NCBI GenBank assembly: GCA_026874595.1
Contig: CM049306.1
Coordinates: 19,029,019 to 19,093,018, forward strand
Direction of reading: 5' to 3'
Source of the DNA: Sipunculus nudus
Lineage: Eukaryota; Annelida; Sipuncula; Golfingiida; Sipunculidae
Length of the DNA: 64,000 bases
Below the pieces are notes generated by a model, which saw nothing but the letters and a program-made list of their open reading frames with translations, was not told the DNA's origin and did no database searches. The translations under genes were made by a program, and so were the position numbers. This document shows, piece after piece, positions 27,901 through 41,534 of this stretch; position 1 is the first letter of the stretch, and every line of letters begins with the position of its first letter.

Positions 27901-30900
27901 CACCTAGGCTTCGGATACACTAAATTTACCTTGCTGGCCTTTAATCAATTCAAAGACTTTGCAATATATTGTAAGTCCATAATTATTAATATTTTATTAA
28001 TTTATTTTATATATTCTATCAAAATGCCATTGTATGGACCCCTGTCATATTTATGTTTTAATTTAACCTCTTATGTGAAATGAGTAATATATAATTGATA
28101 AAAATTATCATGTTAAACTTTGGTATTTAACAGCAGAAAACTACAAATAAAGCCTAAGCAGAAAATTTGCATTATCTCAACAAACCAAACAAAATTTAAT
28201 CAATAATTTTTAGCTCATCTGACTGTAAGTCATCCGGCCGTCTGGCTGTCTGTCCGTTAACAGGGCACAAACCGTAACCGCTGGACCTGGAATCTTCTTA
28301 CTTTACATCCAGAGAGGTCTATGAAAAATCTCCTTGGAAACTTAGAATTAGTTCTCTGTTACCCATATTCTTTGACCTATGGGGCTCTGAAGTACCCCCT
28401 AGAATAATGGAAAATTTGACACAAATACTCGATTATCTGAACAACTAATGCATTGATCACAATGATTCTTTGAATGGATATTGATCATGGAGTGTTTCAT
28501 CAGTTTCTTCAGACTAGTGGCGTCACCTGTATTTTTTTATTTTTTACGATTTTTTTTTCTCCATTTTTGAGACCTTAAAAGATGCGGTCATCTGTTAACA
28601 TGGCACAAATCATAACGACTGCACGTAGAATTTTCTATCTTGACAAGCAGGGAGGCCCATTAAAAGTCTCCTTGGAAACCTGGAATGAGGTCTCTGTTAC
28701 CCACATTCTTCGAGCTATGGGGCTCTGAAGTACCCCCCCCAGAATAATGGAAAATTTGATACAAATCTCAAGTATCTGAACAACTAATGCAGTGATCACC
28801 ATGATTCTTTGCTTTGATATTGATCATGGAGTTTTTCATATGTTTCTGCAGACTGGTAGTGCCACCTGTATTTTTTTATTTTTTATGATTTTTTTCTCTA
28901 TTTTTGAGACTTTTAAAGATGCAGTCATCTATTAACATGGCACAAATCGTAACCACTGGACCTAGAATCTTCTATCTGTACCTGCAGGAAGGCCCATGAA
29001 AAGTCTCCTTGGAAAACTGGAATAAGGTCTCTGTTACCCATATTCTTCGAGCTATGGGGCTTCAAAGCACCCCCCAGAATAATGGAAATTTTGATACAAA
29101 AGCTCTAATGCATCAATCACCATGATTATTTGCATGCATATTGATCACCATAAATCTTTGCATGGATATTGGTTATTGAGTGTTTCATCAGTTTCTGCAG
29201 ACTTGTGGTGCCACCTGTATTTTTTTTCAATTTTTTACGATTTTTTTATCTTTATTTTTGAGACCTTAAAAGATGCGATCATCTGTTAACAGGGCACAAA
29301 TCTTTATGACTTGACCTAGAATATTCTTACTTGACATCCAGGGAGGTCCATGAAAAGCCTTCTTGGAACCCTGAAATTAGGTCTCTGTTACATATATTTT
29401 CCAAGCTATGGGGCTTATATACCCCCCAGAATAATTGAAAATTTGATACCAAAGCAGGGCACAAATCATAACCATTGGACCTAGAATCTTCTATTTTGAC
29501 ATCCAGGGAGGTCCATGAAAAGTCTTCTTGGAAACCTGAAATTAGGTCTCTATTTTCCATATTATCCAAGCTATGGGGCTTACAAGCACCCCTCAGAATA
29601 ATTGAAAATTTGATACCAAAGCAGGGCACAAATCATAACCATTTGACCTAGAATCTTCATACTTAACATCCTGAGAGTTCCTCAAAGTTCTCCTCAGAAA
29701 CCTGAATTGAGGTCACTGTGACCTATATTATCTGAGTTAAAGGCCATGTTTAAGCAACCCAGAAATAATGCAAAATGCACAAAAATTGCCAGATTCCTCA
29801 GGAACAGCTGGATGGATTTTCATCAAATTTGATGTGCTTATGGGTCTTGATGAACTTCAGCTAATATGCATGAACTATATTGCCACCTACATTATCTTAA
29901 TTTGTTTGCTGTGCAAGGACATATTGTCAACATGCCAGTCAACTGAGTGTCATGACCCATGGGTCACTTGTTTATATATATTACCCAATGTAATGCTTGT
30001 TACCCAAGACCTGTAAATTCATAATTTACTGGGGTTGGGGTCAATTGTCTGTCATCTTTCTGTCATGAAACTTTTAACTAAATATTGAGGAAGGAAGGCC
30101 CTTGAAAAATCTATTTAAGATAACAAAAATCAAGCCAGCCTAGAATTAAAAAAAAGGATTCTGATCTGAGCTGGCCCAATTTAAAATCAGTCCACAACAG
30201 GATTGTAATACTGACCGGCTTAGATAAAAATTCTCATCTCGGCTGGCCCAGTTTAAAATTAGTCCACCACAGGATTGTAGTATTGACTGGCTCAGATCAA
30301 AATTCTAATCTGGGCTGGCCCAGTTTAAAATTATTCCAGACCAGGTTTCAATCCTTAAGTCTTAACCACAGGATTGTAATCTTGACTGGCCAAGATTAAA
30401 ATTTTAATTGTGGGCTGACATATATATATATATGTCAAGGCCCAGTTACCAATATGGGCCATTTGGCAATTGGTCCTGACTCAGTCCTGATCAGTATTTG
30501 ATCCAGCCTAAACCCTGAGAGGGAACTGATCCAGCTATAAACCCAGCCAATAAGGGTTTAATTGGTCCAGATTGTTCGGGATTTATTTGGTTTGTACCAG
30601 TCCCAAAAATTCCTAAAGAAAAAAGTTATCATTTATGCACTTCTTTGTCATAATGGTCAGTGTTAGCATGTATTTATACAATACCAAAAGAGAATGAAAC
30701 AAAACAGGCCTGTGCTTATCAAGGAAATCTGACTGCATGTACCTAGATGGAATTATACAAAATATTTGCAGCATACCACACTGCCAGGCTGTGTACTATT
30801 CTTGTATGGGTGGAATCTTAAAACAGGGATCATAGCTCAGTGGTTAAATTATGGGAGAGCGAAAACACAAGCATTATGTCACAATGATAGGGCAGGCGTC

Positions 30901-33900
30901 TTGATTTACTGCAGTGCTGGCACAGCCAACAATACACTGTCAAGCTGTTTTTGTTGCTGCAGCTATCATGGGTGGTAATTAAAGGTGCTGCCTGTGTAAT
31001 TTGATGATCCTAAATTGTAACCTCTATGTGGGTGTAATATATTCCACAATTATGAAGTCTATTTTTAAGCTTCAATTTTAACATAATATTAAAAGATAAA
31101 TTTTGACATAGTCGATAATTCCACTCCAGTATTGGCAGCTAATCAACAGTAACAGATTGAATCGTTATGCGAAACCCAAAAAGCAGTGAGAAATTAGGTG
31201 TGACCTTGTGAAATGAAATGTACAAAATTCCGTAGATTGCTACATTTGGTTTCTCCCAGTGAAGTGCGATCAGGTTACATACCACAGATTTGGTGGACCT
31301 TTCAGAGTGGTGTGCCCTGGACCTGTATAGTTGGGAGTGGCTCATCATATATCCCCGTCACAACCAAAAACTCTTATCTAATGAGTATGACTGTGATTAA
31401 CTGTATTGGCACTCATAGTCCTTAACCTCAGATGAGGTGTTATTCTTGTCTCAGGGGGTCACTGGGTGCTTCCCTTATGTCTGATTAGTCATGCCACAGG
31501 ACATGTAGGTTTATAAGTACATTTTTTGCTTTAAGTCACATAGTTTCAGATTGACAAAATTTAAGAAAAAATTATTTGTTATTATATTAAGTCCTAGGAG
31601 TGGTTTTAGTCCACATGGTATCTTGGTGTAAATTCAAGCATCAAATTATCATTTATTCAAGTTCCTATTACAAGTGTTCATTACAAAATTAACAGAAGTT
31701 GTTCTTATATTCACCACTGTTTGTATTTTGGTCCCAATGCAGTGTGTATATCCAAAAGGTCTGTATGAGTTTAAATGAAGTTTTGTTGAAAGGGTGCATG
31801 GCTTATAGATCAGTTATATTTTATGGCAGATCATGATCTCATATATCATTCTTTTCACACAAAGCATGAAAACTGAATTGTTTATATACATGACATCACA
31901 TAATGATATCACATAATGGTTTATACATCTTGATAGGAATCCCCATACTTGTTGCATGGCTGCACAGTATGTCATTAAATTTCATAAACTGATGATAATA
32001 AATATCAATCAGATTAAGTGGAAGGGTGCACAGGATAAGGGGCAGGATAAGGAACAACTGATACAATTTTTGTTGGGTGGATCAGATTGTGGTATGGATC
32101 TGAATGTGGAGCCAGATGTTGGTGGAGGAGTGAGCTCTCTGTGTGCTCTATTTCTGTGTAATTTTAAAGTGAAAAAATATTCAACAGGTTACATTTCATA
32201 AATGCTCATATATTTTGAAAAAAAGACTTTGAGATCATCAGATAAAGAGTCCCGCCATCTTAATTTGTTAGGCACAAGTACACAGGGATGTCAGAGGCTG
32301 TCTTTCACCTCAGTTTGTGATGTTGATATCACACCTTTATTGCAGTCTGTTGCACCCTCATCATGTTGTATAAGTACCTCATATCAGCTTGAACATCTCA
32401 CATCTCATTGTTAAGTATATACAGGTGTTCCATGTTATAGGCTGATGACATTGTACTTTCTTTTACATAAGGTGTATATCAAGACTGGTACTGACTGGTA
32501 TATACATTTGTGTAAACGTTAAAGGAGTTTTTCTCATCTTTCAGTTTCATTTCAGTAACTGCTGGAAAAGGACAAGAACTTTCACTTCCGTTCTGTCTCT
32601 ACAAACACTTGTCTTCATTATATGGAATTCTGCTGAATTACCTTATTTTGGCATCTGATATAAAAAGTATGGATTGGATAGTCATGTTGTGAACAAACGC
32701 ATAAACAAACACAAACAGGGATGAAAGTATATCCTCCTGGCGGAGGCAAAAATTATTGAAACTGGGTATTGAAGCAGCATAGTGATATTTAAAGTAGAAG
32801 TGCCTCAACCATGTTGATTATCTCATAAATTGCATGGTCTTACAAGATGACTAACTTTAAAAATATGTTTTATGGATGAATATTCACAAATAAAGCACAT
32901 ATTAGATTATCCTTAGAAACAGGTTGGTTATATTGAGGAATTAGTCTGAGAGATGAAGGTTGATCAGAAATCTCTCTCTGTGTCTCCAGTAACTCTAACA
33001 TTTAATTTTTGGAAGGATGTCCAGAAGATGCCAAGTATTGTATTTAATTAATTTAAACCTGCTATTTGGATAACTTGAGGACCTTTGACCCTGTCAGGCA
33101 TTTATATTTACAGGCCATCTGTGTGGTGTGTAGCAGATTCATATATAAGATGTTAACAGTTTGTTATGTGTAGACTTAATGAAAGAGATGGTTTGCCTAC
33201 ATTTGTGCATGCATTTGATGATGTTATCATCATAGGTCAGTCAAGAGTTGTGGAGTGGTTAGGCCATCCTTAAAAAGTTCTGTGTTGGGGCTAACCCGGC
33301 CGGTCGTAATTTTTGGCTTCGGCTGGAATTTTTTTTGGACATATCTGCAAATTAATATTTTTATATGATCTGCTGCAAGCACCTGGGCCCGTAAAAATCT
33401 GCCTTCATGTGCTAGAAAAATAGTCCTTCTATTACATTTTTAGATGCACTTAATTTCCATAATGAAAGGTATTACCCAATGTCGCCGATCGTTTAATTTG
33501 AGCCCTAACAATCAGTCAGGTTGTGCCTATATATATACATGTTGAACGATCGCTACACTCGTGCGCAAGAGTAGAAAAACTGCCGGGAAACCGCCATCAA
33601 ATTTCATTGTTCTGGCAAAACAGGCTGAAAAAAAATATTGAGCAATTAGAAATGGTTCTTATTTGATTTCAAATAAAGCGGAAGCTTACCGCTGTCACAT
33701 TAACTGATTAAATGAAAGTTCTCTCGACATTCATACTATCAACTGACCAATGTTGGCATTTAAACCATGTGACACGTTGATTTGCATTAATACGTGCCTG
33801 GCCCACGCAAACGTTTTTGTGATTGGCGGAGCGGTCACGCGTCATAGCCAGAGAGCCAATAAGAGGTCCGTAGTAAAAGTTCACCCCATATGACTTCATT

Positions 33901-36900
33901 CATCACTATTTTAGCGGGAAAATGTTCACTGGCATCGTGTCGCTTACGCTGGTTGTAATTTTTCAGCAACACTCACGGTGCCACCGTGAGTAGGCCTATA
34001 TCAAGCAAATGAAGCGGGCCTATTTAATGGAATCTGCAACTGACGATGTGTAACGCACAATCTCCACAAATCAGATGTTTGGTATTACAAGAATTGCATG
34101 ATTTCGTCAGTTCTGTGGCGATCATGACAGGTTTTTGCGAGGTGTCTGACGCATCGTTTCTACCGGCCACAGCTGATCAGAACAGGCATAACATATAAGC
34201 GACTGTATTTTTTTTGGATGTGTTTCTTTTTAACTGCCTTTGTAAATTTATTTCATTTTATTAATAGCTTTTATAATAAACAGATCTTTCCTGACCGTAA
34301 GGCATTTCTTGTTTAGACGTAGACGAGATAGAGATCAACATTCCTCGCTCAGTCATTAATTACAGAAAAATACTAGAATATCAGCAAAAGCTGACAAAAG
34401 CCCTCAGCCAAAAGAGCAGTATTTATGGGTGGTAACAGTAACAAGTATTCATGTAATATTTGTTCTCACATGGATGTATATCTGTACATATGTCTTTTGT
34501 TCAAGTTGTGAATTGGAACTAGAGAGGTATGAACTTTGTAAGTCTGGCCCCAGTCTTTGTGAGTCATGCAGCACTTTCGAGATCATCAAGGCCAATGACC
34601 ATTCCATATTCCAAAACAATCCATCCAGTGGTTCCTTAGAAATAAGCTCCTAAGTTTTTTTCTATTATAAGCTCTGTGACCTTGGGTCATCCATCTTGGA
34701 ACTTGACCGAGATTTTGTTGATATGTATCAGCACCAAAGAAATGAAATTTCTGTGTTGAATACTTTTGGAGATATCCTCCTCACATGGTAAATGTTAACA
34801 CACGCCGGTTATTTTCTATAATTCGCTCTAAAACGTCGAGAAATAAGTCAAGGTCACCCATCCTTGAACTTGACCAAGAAATAAAATTCCTAATCAGGGT
34901 ACCGACATCCAATATATGGTTTCATCTTTCAAAAAGTACAGTTTTACATATATTTATACAAACATTTTATATATTCTACTACCTTATTAGGCATTGACTA
35001 TTACTAAAGAGTTCATTTATTACCATCCTTCTTAATTATACCTCTTCACTTGCAAAGGAAATCTCAAACTGCACTCATTCCTACAATTCTGGCACTCGCA
35101 TACAACACAAAATAAAATTGTCTGCAAAATCATGTGAGATCCAGAACAAGGCTCACAGGCCTAATGCGAACCTGTGCAATGGGATATACATCAGTTATAA
35201 TGCTTCCATGATAACATGCTTGACCATTATTGGAAAGGTACTTGATAACTTTTCAAATATGTGAATGTTTGACATGTACATGTTCAAAGCATGTACTAAA
35301 ACATTTTAAACCCAAGTACAGGATATTAAGCCTGTAATAAAACACAAAATCTGTTCAGAGATACCTTGTTGTGCATGTTTCAATGGTATCGAGGCAAGGA
35401 ATGAATGGAGTACGGGTATGTTATTTGACATAAACCTCGCATATGCTAATATCTGGTAAAAAAGGGTGTTGTAAACTCCAGATCCTCCTTTGAAATAAAT
35501 ATTTTTTCCTCCCTACCTGATGACTTTTTTTGGACCAATGTTAGCCCCAACACAGAAATTTTTAAGGATGGCCTTATGGGCTCATGCCATTGTTTCTTAC
35601 CTACCATATTATGAGTACAACAGCTCCTTTTATCCGAGTGTGATGTCACCACATAGGTAATCATTTTACACTTTATGTGTTTGAAGTCAGACAACTAGCA
35701 CACTGCCATTCCTTAGGTCAGGCTGTGATTACTTGATTAACATAAACTAAGACTGGATTCAGTTGTCTATAATCAGAAATAAATGTGTAGCAGTTATAAT
35801 ATTCATTTGTTAAAATTAACTCAACACCACAATCATCACAGTACCAGGTATCTCAGTATGATAAGAGCCACCGAGGCATGCAAATTTGCTGTGTATCAGT
35901 TCTAATAAATGTGTTTTATCTATTGCTAAGTATATCTAGTATACATATAAGGAGCTATGGTTCATCCAGCCTTTAGTTTTATAAGATAATTATGATATAA
36001 AAAACCCTGTTGACTGTAAAGGGCATCAGAAGTGACATTAAGAAGTAAATGCATGTTGTTGAGAGGGTATGTGTCTGTTTCTATGAATATTTAATAATTA
36101 CGATAATTTTACTAGTGCTGTATGAATATATAAACAGAAAAGTATAAGTCAGGGTCAGGATGCAGCCTGGAAGCTCAGAAGTATGGAATTGTATATTAGT
36201 ACTTCAGCTGGGACCGTACTAGTGCTTAAAGCAGAATTAAAAGCAAAATCTTGAAGATATTGCTATAATGCTATGATATGGGTCATGATTTTGCTCTATT
36301 ACAATACATACATTATTACACAAATGAAATTACTGAAATCCAAAAAGGCTTAATAAAAAAGCCTCATTCTTAGAATCTTATGTTTAAATTATATAGTGGT
36401 CATTCTCTGACTTTAATTGTAAGTTGAAAGCACAATAGCTGGACAGTGTAAGCAACTGGCCAAGAACCTCTCATTTCAGAAAAAAAATCCTTTAACCAGG
36501 ATTCCTTTACAAGATTGTAAAATAGATTTAATGTATGAGATTGTTGGATAATTATACCACAGTGAGAGGTCATAAGTCTGGCTGTATGGGAGTATAGGTG
36601 TGGTTTGAAGGCATGTACACAACAGAGAGCAGACTGACATGGCCAGGTGAGGCCACCAGGGTGTTTATAAACACGGTCATAGAACCCTATAGATTTCAGC
36701 AGGCATCAGGAAGCAGTCACAGCCGGCATAAACAGCTACAGAGACTGTACTGCTGTATGTGCTTCCTGTGCTGATTTCCACAAGACTGTATACTGTTATT
36801 GCCTCTTGAAGCCTGGACATCTGGTACTCATGTAGATTTTATATGCCTGAGGATGAGCAGTCAATGTTACTGTACTCAGTAATCTGAATAAAGAGTCACT

Positions 36901-39900
36901 GATCCAGGCAGAGGTCACTCAGTCACTCAGTCATCCTTTATTGGTGATGATGCTGCTTCTATGCATATTTCAGGGTGTGTACAGGTCCTGGAAAACCTTA
37001 AAAATGTTTTAATTTAAAATGATAATTTCAGGGCCTTCGGAAACCTTTGAAAATAGGACTTTTTCCTTTGAAGTTCTTAAGAAGTCCTTCAATTTTGCAG
37101 CAGAGCTACTTTCTGGTTTTTCAGTTCCTGCTATAAGCATATTATTAGCTGCAGATTCTGTGGGTGCTTTAGTAATGTTTTGTGCTTGTTTTTACCCAGT
37201 TTGGTGTGATCATAGCATCAGAGAGGAATGTCCTTGAATTTTAGCAAAACTGGACTTTGAAACTGAAAGGCTAAGCGTACCTTGAAACCAACCTGCCATT
37301 CTATGAATTGTCCTATATATCTGTTGATCTGTTACTTAGTGTTAATTTGTTTGCAAATGTGTTTATATTCAAAACTTAGAGACAGATATCATTACTGACA
37401 CCATGTTGGTAAATGAATGAGCATGAACCATCATGGCTTGGTGTGTAGGGTCAGCCAGATCCAAATGTAGATACATGTACTGTAATTGTGACATCACATC
37501 CCCTGTGATGCTTGTCGATTTTAACACCAAGGCCAGTATGGCTTGGCCAATATGGATTAAGCACCACCAATACAGTAAGCCAAAACAAGCTTATCCTTTC
37601 TCATCATATTGCAAGTGCAGCTTGTTGGGCAGCAACATGCTTGGTGGATTTATAATCCTTAAAAAAGAAGAATTGCATCTCATGAAACAACAGACCTTTA
37701 GTAAGTATTTTGGTCCAGTGAGGAAAGCAGACCCTCTCAAGTAAAGCAGATAAGGAGTGATCACACTACTAGTTAACTTTCAGGATTCTATTCTTTCTCA
37801 CTTATTTTGCATCAATGAGTTGGAATGTCAGCTGAGGCATGTTGTTCTCCATTTATTTTACTCTACTTGTTTGTGATAAATGCAGTAGACCCCTTCTAAG
37901 TCGATAAACTTTTCGAAAAGACTTATTTCACACGTACATACCTGACCACAAAAATAAAAATACTCTTCCGTTTACTGTAGCATAAAGACTTACCAGTCAC
38001 TTTATTTAGAATTATGTGATACCTGATGCTCAGAACAGCTGATGTTTATCCAGTGAGAATTGTCAACAGATAACTGTTAGCAAGCATAAAATAGTAAAAC
38101 CACATATCACTCTGCCTGTTGCTTTATGAGAATCAGCTGTTTACTTTTGCATATGTTGATAGCTAAGAGCTATCAGTGATAGCTCTCTTTAGTGCAGTTG
38201 ACCTTTAAGTTTTGTCTAGTTTATTATACTTTGGCCATATTTTGTCAATATCACGTCATTGGTTTATGGCTGTGTTAAAAACACAGCACACAGGAAGTAA
38301 CACTCTTTACTTAATTAAACTACTTTAACTACTATACTGAATGCAGTGATGAACACTCATTGTAAATCATTGAATATTTATTGAATATATCATTGAAAGG
38401 TTTTCTAATGCATGTCTGATCAAGCATAGGGCTGAAACAACTGGATCATTTTAGATTTGAGTAGTTGACTCATGAACATTACCAGACTAGGAACTTGTTA
38501 CCATGACAACACCATGCAGTATATTCCAAAACCAAACATATTCACAAATTGGATTTCTGATGGCTCATTTCTAATAGATACCAAAAATGTGATTATATAT
38601 GCACATAGGAAAACATAATGACCACAGATAGAGAAAAACATAATGACCACAGATAGAGAAAAACATAATGACAACAGATATAGAAAAACATAATGACCAC
38701 AGATATAGAAAAACATAATGACCACATATAGAAAAACATAATGACCACAGATATAGAAAAACATAATGACCACCGATATAGCAAAAAAATAACGACAACA
38801 GATAGAGAAAAACATAATGACCACAGATAGAGAAAAACATAATGACAACAGATAGAGAAAAACATAATGACCACAGATAGTGAAAAACATAATGACCACA
38901 GATATAGAAAAACATAATGACCACAGATATAGAAAAACATAATGACCACAGATATAGAAAAACATAACGACCACCGATATAGCAAAACATAATGACCACA
39001 GATATAGAAAAACATAATGACCACAGATATAGAAAAACATAATGACCACAGATATAGAAAAACATAATGACCACCGATATAGCAAAACATAATGACCACC
39101 GATATAGCAAAAAAATAACGACCACAGATATAGAAAAACATAATGACCACAGATAGTGAAAAACATAATGACCACAGATATAGAAAAACATAATGACCAC
39201 AGAATTATACTTTAACCTAGTGACAAAAGCAGGTTATTATTCATGCTATGAAAGGGAAGGGTAGACCTACCTAAATTATTCAGTTAAAAACGTGAAGGTC
39301 TATATTCAATAAGTACACAATGACAAAATATATATGCTTGATTCACAGGCCTGTATAAAAAAAGTCCTGATTTCAGACTGGAACTTATTTTAGTAGAATT
39401 TAATATTATTTTACCTAATATATCATAAAAACATGTTCTTATAGTAGGGTTATATGTATCCTCATCTGATTATTACACCTACAGGCCTTGGACCTATATT
39501 TTAAATAATATTGATCAATCTCATCATATGACATCATATGACTTGTAATTCCTCTTGAAAAGTGAAGCATATTGAAACCTAAATCTGTTTGGTTCTTTTC
39601 AGGTATTGGACAAGAATACTCAGATTGAAGCTACTAACGGTAAGAAAGTGGCAGCCATAGACATTTTCACCTACTCCCTCAAGTTCTTCAAGGAACACGC
39701 CCTGCAGGAACTCAGTGACCAATCAGCAACCAATATCCTGAACGAGGACATAAGATGGGTCCTGACAGTGCCTGCCATCTGGAGGGAACCAGCAAAACAA
39801 TTCATGAGAGAAGCAGCCTACAGGGTAAACAAAATAAAAAAAATTGTTTTCCTCTCTGTTAAAGATATTAGATATGCTCTTTATATCTTGTGTTGCCCAT

Positions 39901-41489
39901 CAGTGTGTTCATATAAAATGAGTCTACATTGAATATCATAATTAAAAAAAAAATTATATTTGATTTGTATTTGCATTTGAAGGAAAGAATCCTCTCACAA
40001 TTCCACTTTTAAGCTACGTAGATTTAAAACACTTTTGTCTGACAATTTAAGCCTTCAGAATAGGTCTGAGTTAGGGTTTCTAAAACTGCAACCTAATTTC
40101 AAAGTTTGAGACTTAAGTGTGTTAAGGATTCTTTGTTTCTATATATGACAGTTGCCACTAATAAATAACTGAGGTGCTTGCCAGCCATTAACCTGGAATT
40201 TGAAATGTTAGTCTTCATAGTATATAGTTGTTTTCCTCTGTGGTTTAAGAATTCAGCAGTTCTGTAATATTTGTCAAAACAAAGCTGGTGTTACTGTCAT
40301 GTGCAAGGGTGACATCTAGTGACAAATTTTGAAATAAGAGTTGGAAAGCAACTCATAACTAGATGTGTGCCAATGCATAGAAGTCATAATCACTAGAAGT
40401 CTCGATCCTCCAAGCCATGCAACTGAGCAGTAATAGGAGATAAGCTATGGAGTGAACGACCTTGGTAATAAGGTCAAGGTCAAAATAAACATCAGGCGCA
40501 AATCTGTGACCTTAGTGAGGACTAAATATTATGCCCAAAATTCAGATTATTAGAGATCTTGCACAAACAGAAAATAACAGAAAAAAAAAAATTAATTATG
40601 GTTTTGCACTGGGGGGGGGGCTTAAATAAGTCCAACTACAATAATATTTTTACCTAAATATAGTTATAGAAATATATTTATCAACCCCTGTAAGACCCCC
40701 ATTCCTATATGGGGACATTTGATTAAATATGGATGCAAAAATAAAAGTATTATAAGTGTTCCTTCGTATGGAGGGAGGCTTAATGGATGAGTTTTTAAGA
40801 AATTATTTGTACATTATTATGAATTAACTTTTGAAGAGAAGATAGATACATTCAGACTAAACATTAATGAATACAGTTAATGCATGGTAGCTAGTTACCC
40901 CATTATTATATAAAACAAGAATGCATGAATCCCTGAAGAAGTAACATAAGTAGTATACAATGTAAAATTTTTCTTTCAGGCTGGGATAGCTTCATCAGAC
41001 AACCCAGACCAGCTGTTAATAGCACTGGAACCAGAAGCTGCTTCAATTTACTGTCGCAGGATCCGCATGAACCAGCTGATCCCAGAAGCCCCTCCAAAAG
41101 AGGTCATGGTCTCCCCTGGGGGTGTCTCAGAGAAAATTGTCATTGAAAAGGTGGAGGACCTAGCACCAGGTAATAATAAACCTGATCCCTTGTCAAGCCT
41201 GTCTGTATACTGGTGCCATCAGTATAATATGAGGGTGCGCTGTTTTGCTGTTTATAAAAGTTAAATCTTATCACAATTTTTGAGGTGGTGTGTTTTTCAT
41301 ACAAATGCACTTTGAGCTTCTTATATTTGTAAATAAGCTAATAAATTGTCTTCAGGTATCATGTGTTATGTATATACACATTAACCAACACAAGCACTTA
41401 AAGTTGATTATATATCAAACATATATCAAGAGAGAGAGAGAGACAGAGAGAGGGAGGGGAAAGATAGAATGAACAGGCAGACGTATATT

Positions 41490-41534
<45 letters not shown>

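Larger units (their letters stand above)
6070..39602 (+). other. Intron 2 (33.5 kb), repeat-rich
   Basis: GT at 6070-6071 and AG at 39601-39602 are joined by unambiguous coding blocks on both sides, both in phase 0. The intron holds minisatellites, inverted-repeat elements, SINE-like pieces and arrays listed separately. Stretches not listed (for example 7100-8330, 9850-12190, 13270-18060, 18510-21760, 30610-33250 and 35580-38600) are AT-rich with only short incidental open frames; I see no exon or RNA gene in them. Confidence 0.85.

Noticed and set aside
29327-29629. 100-residue minus-strand frame with an internal duplication
   Set aside because: It lies wholly in the 28-29.8 kb tandem array and repeats with its ~165-bp period.
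30825-30925. tRNA-like phrase catagctcagtggttaaatt
   Set aside because: A box A-like stretch is present but no box B and no cloverleaf; too weak to call a tRNA or SINE.
38498-39200. Three long minus-strand frames rich in Phe/Tyr/Cys resembling membrane segments
   Set aside because: Products of the 25-bp minisatellite read in three frames; the hydrophobic look comes from one repeated unit.
9000-39500. Possible CRISPR-like arrays
   Set aside because: The tandem repeats have no unique spacers and the genome is clearly eukaryotic.
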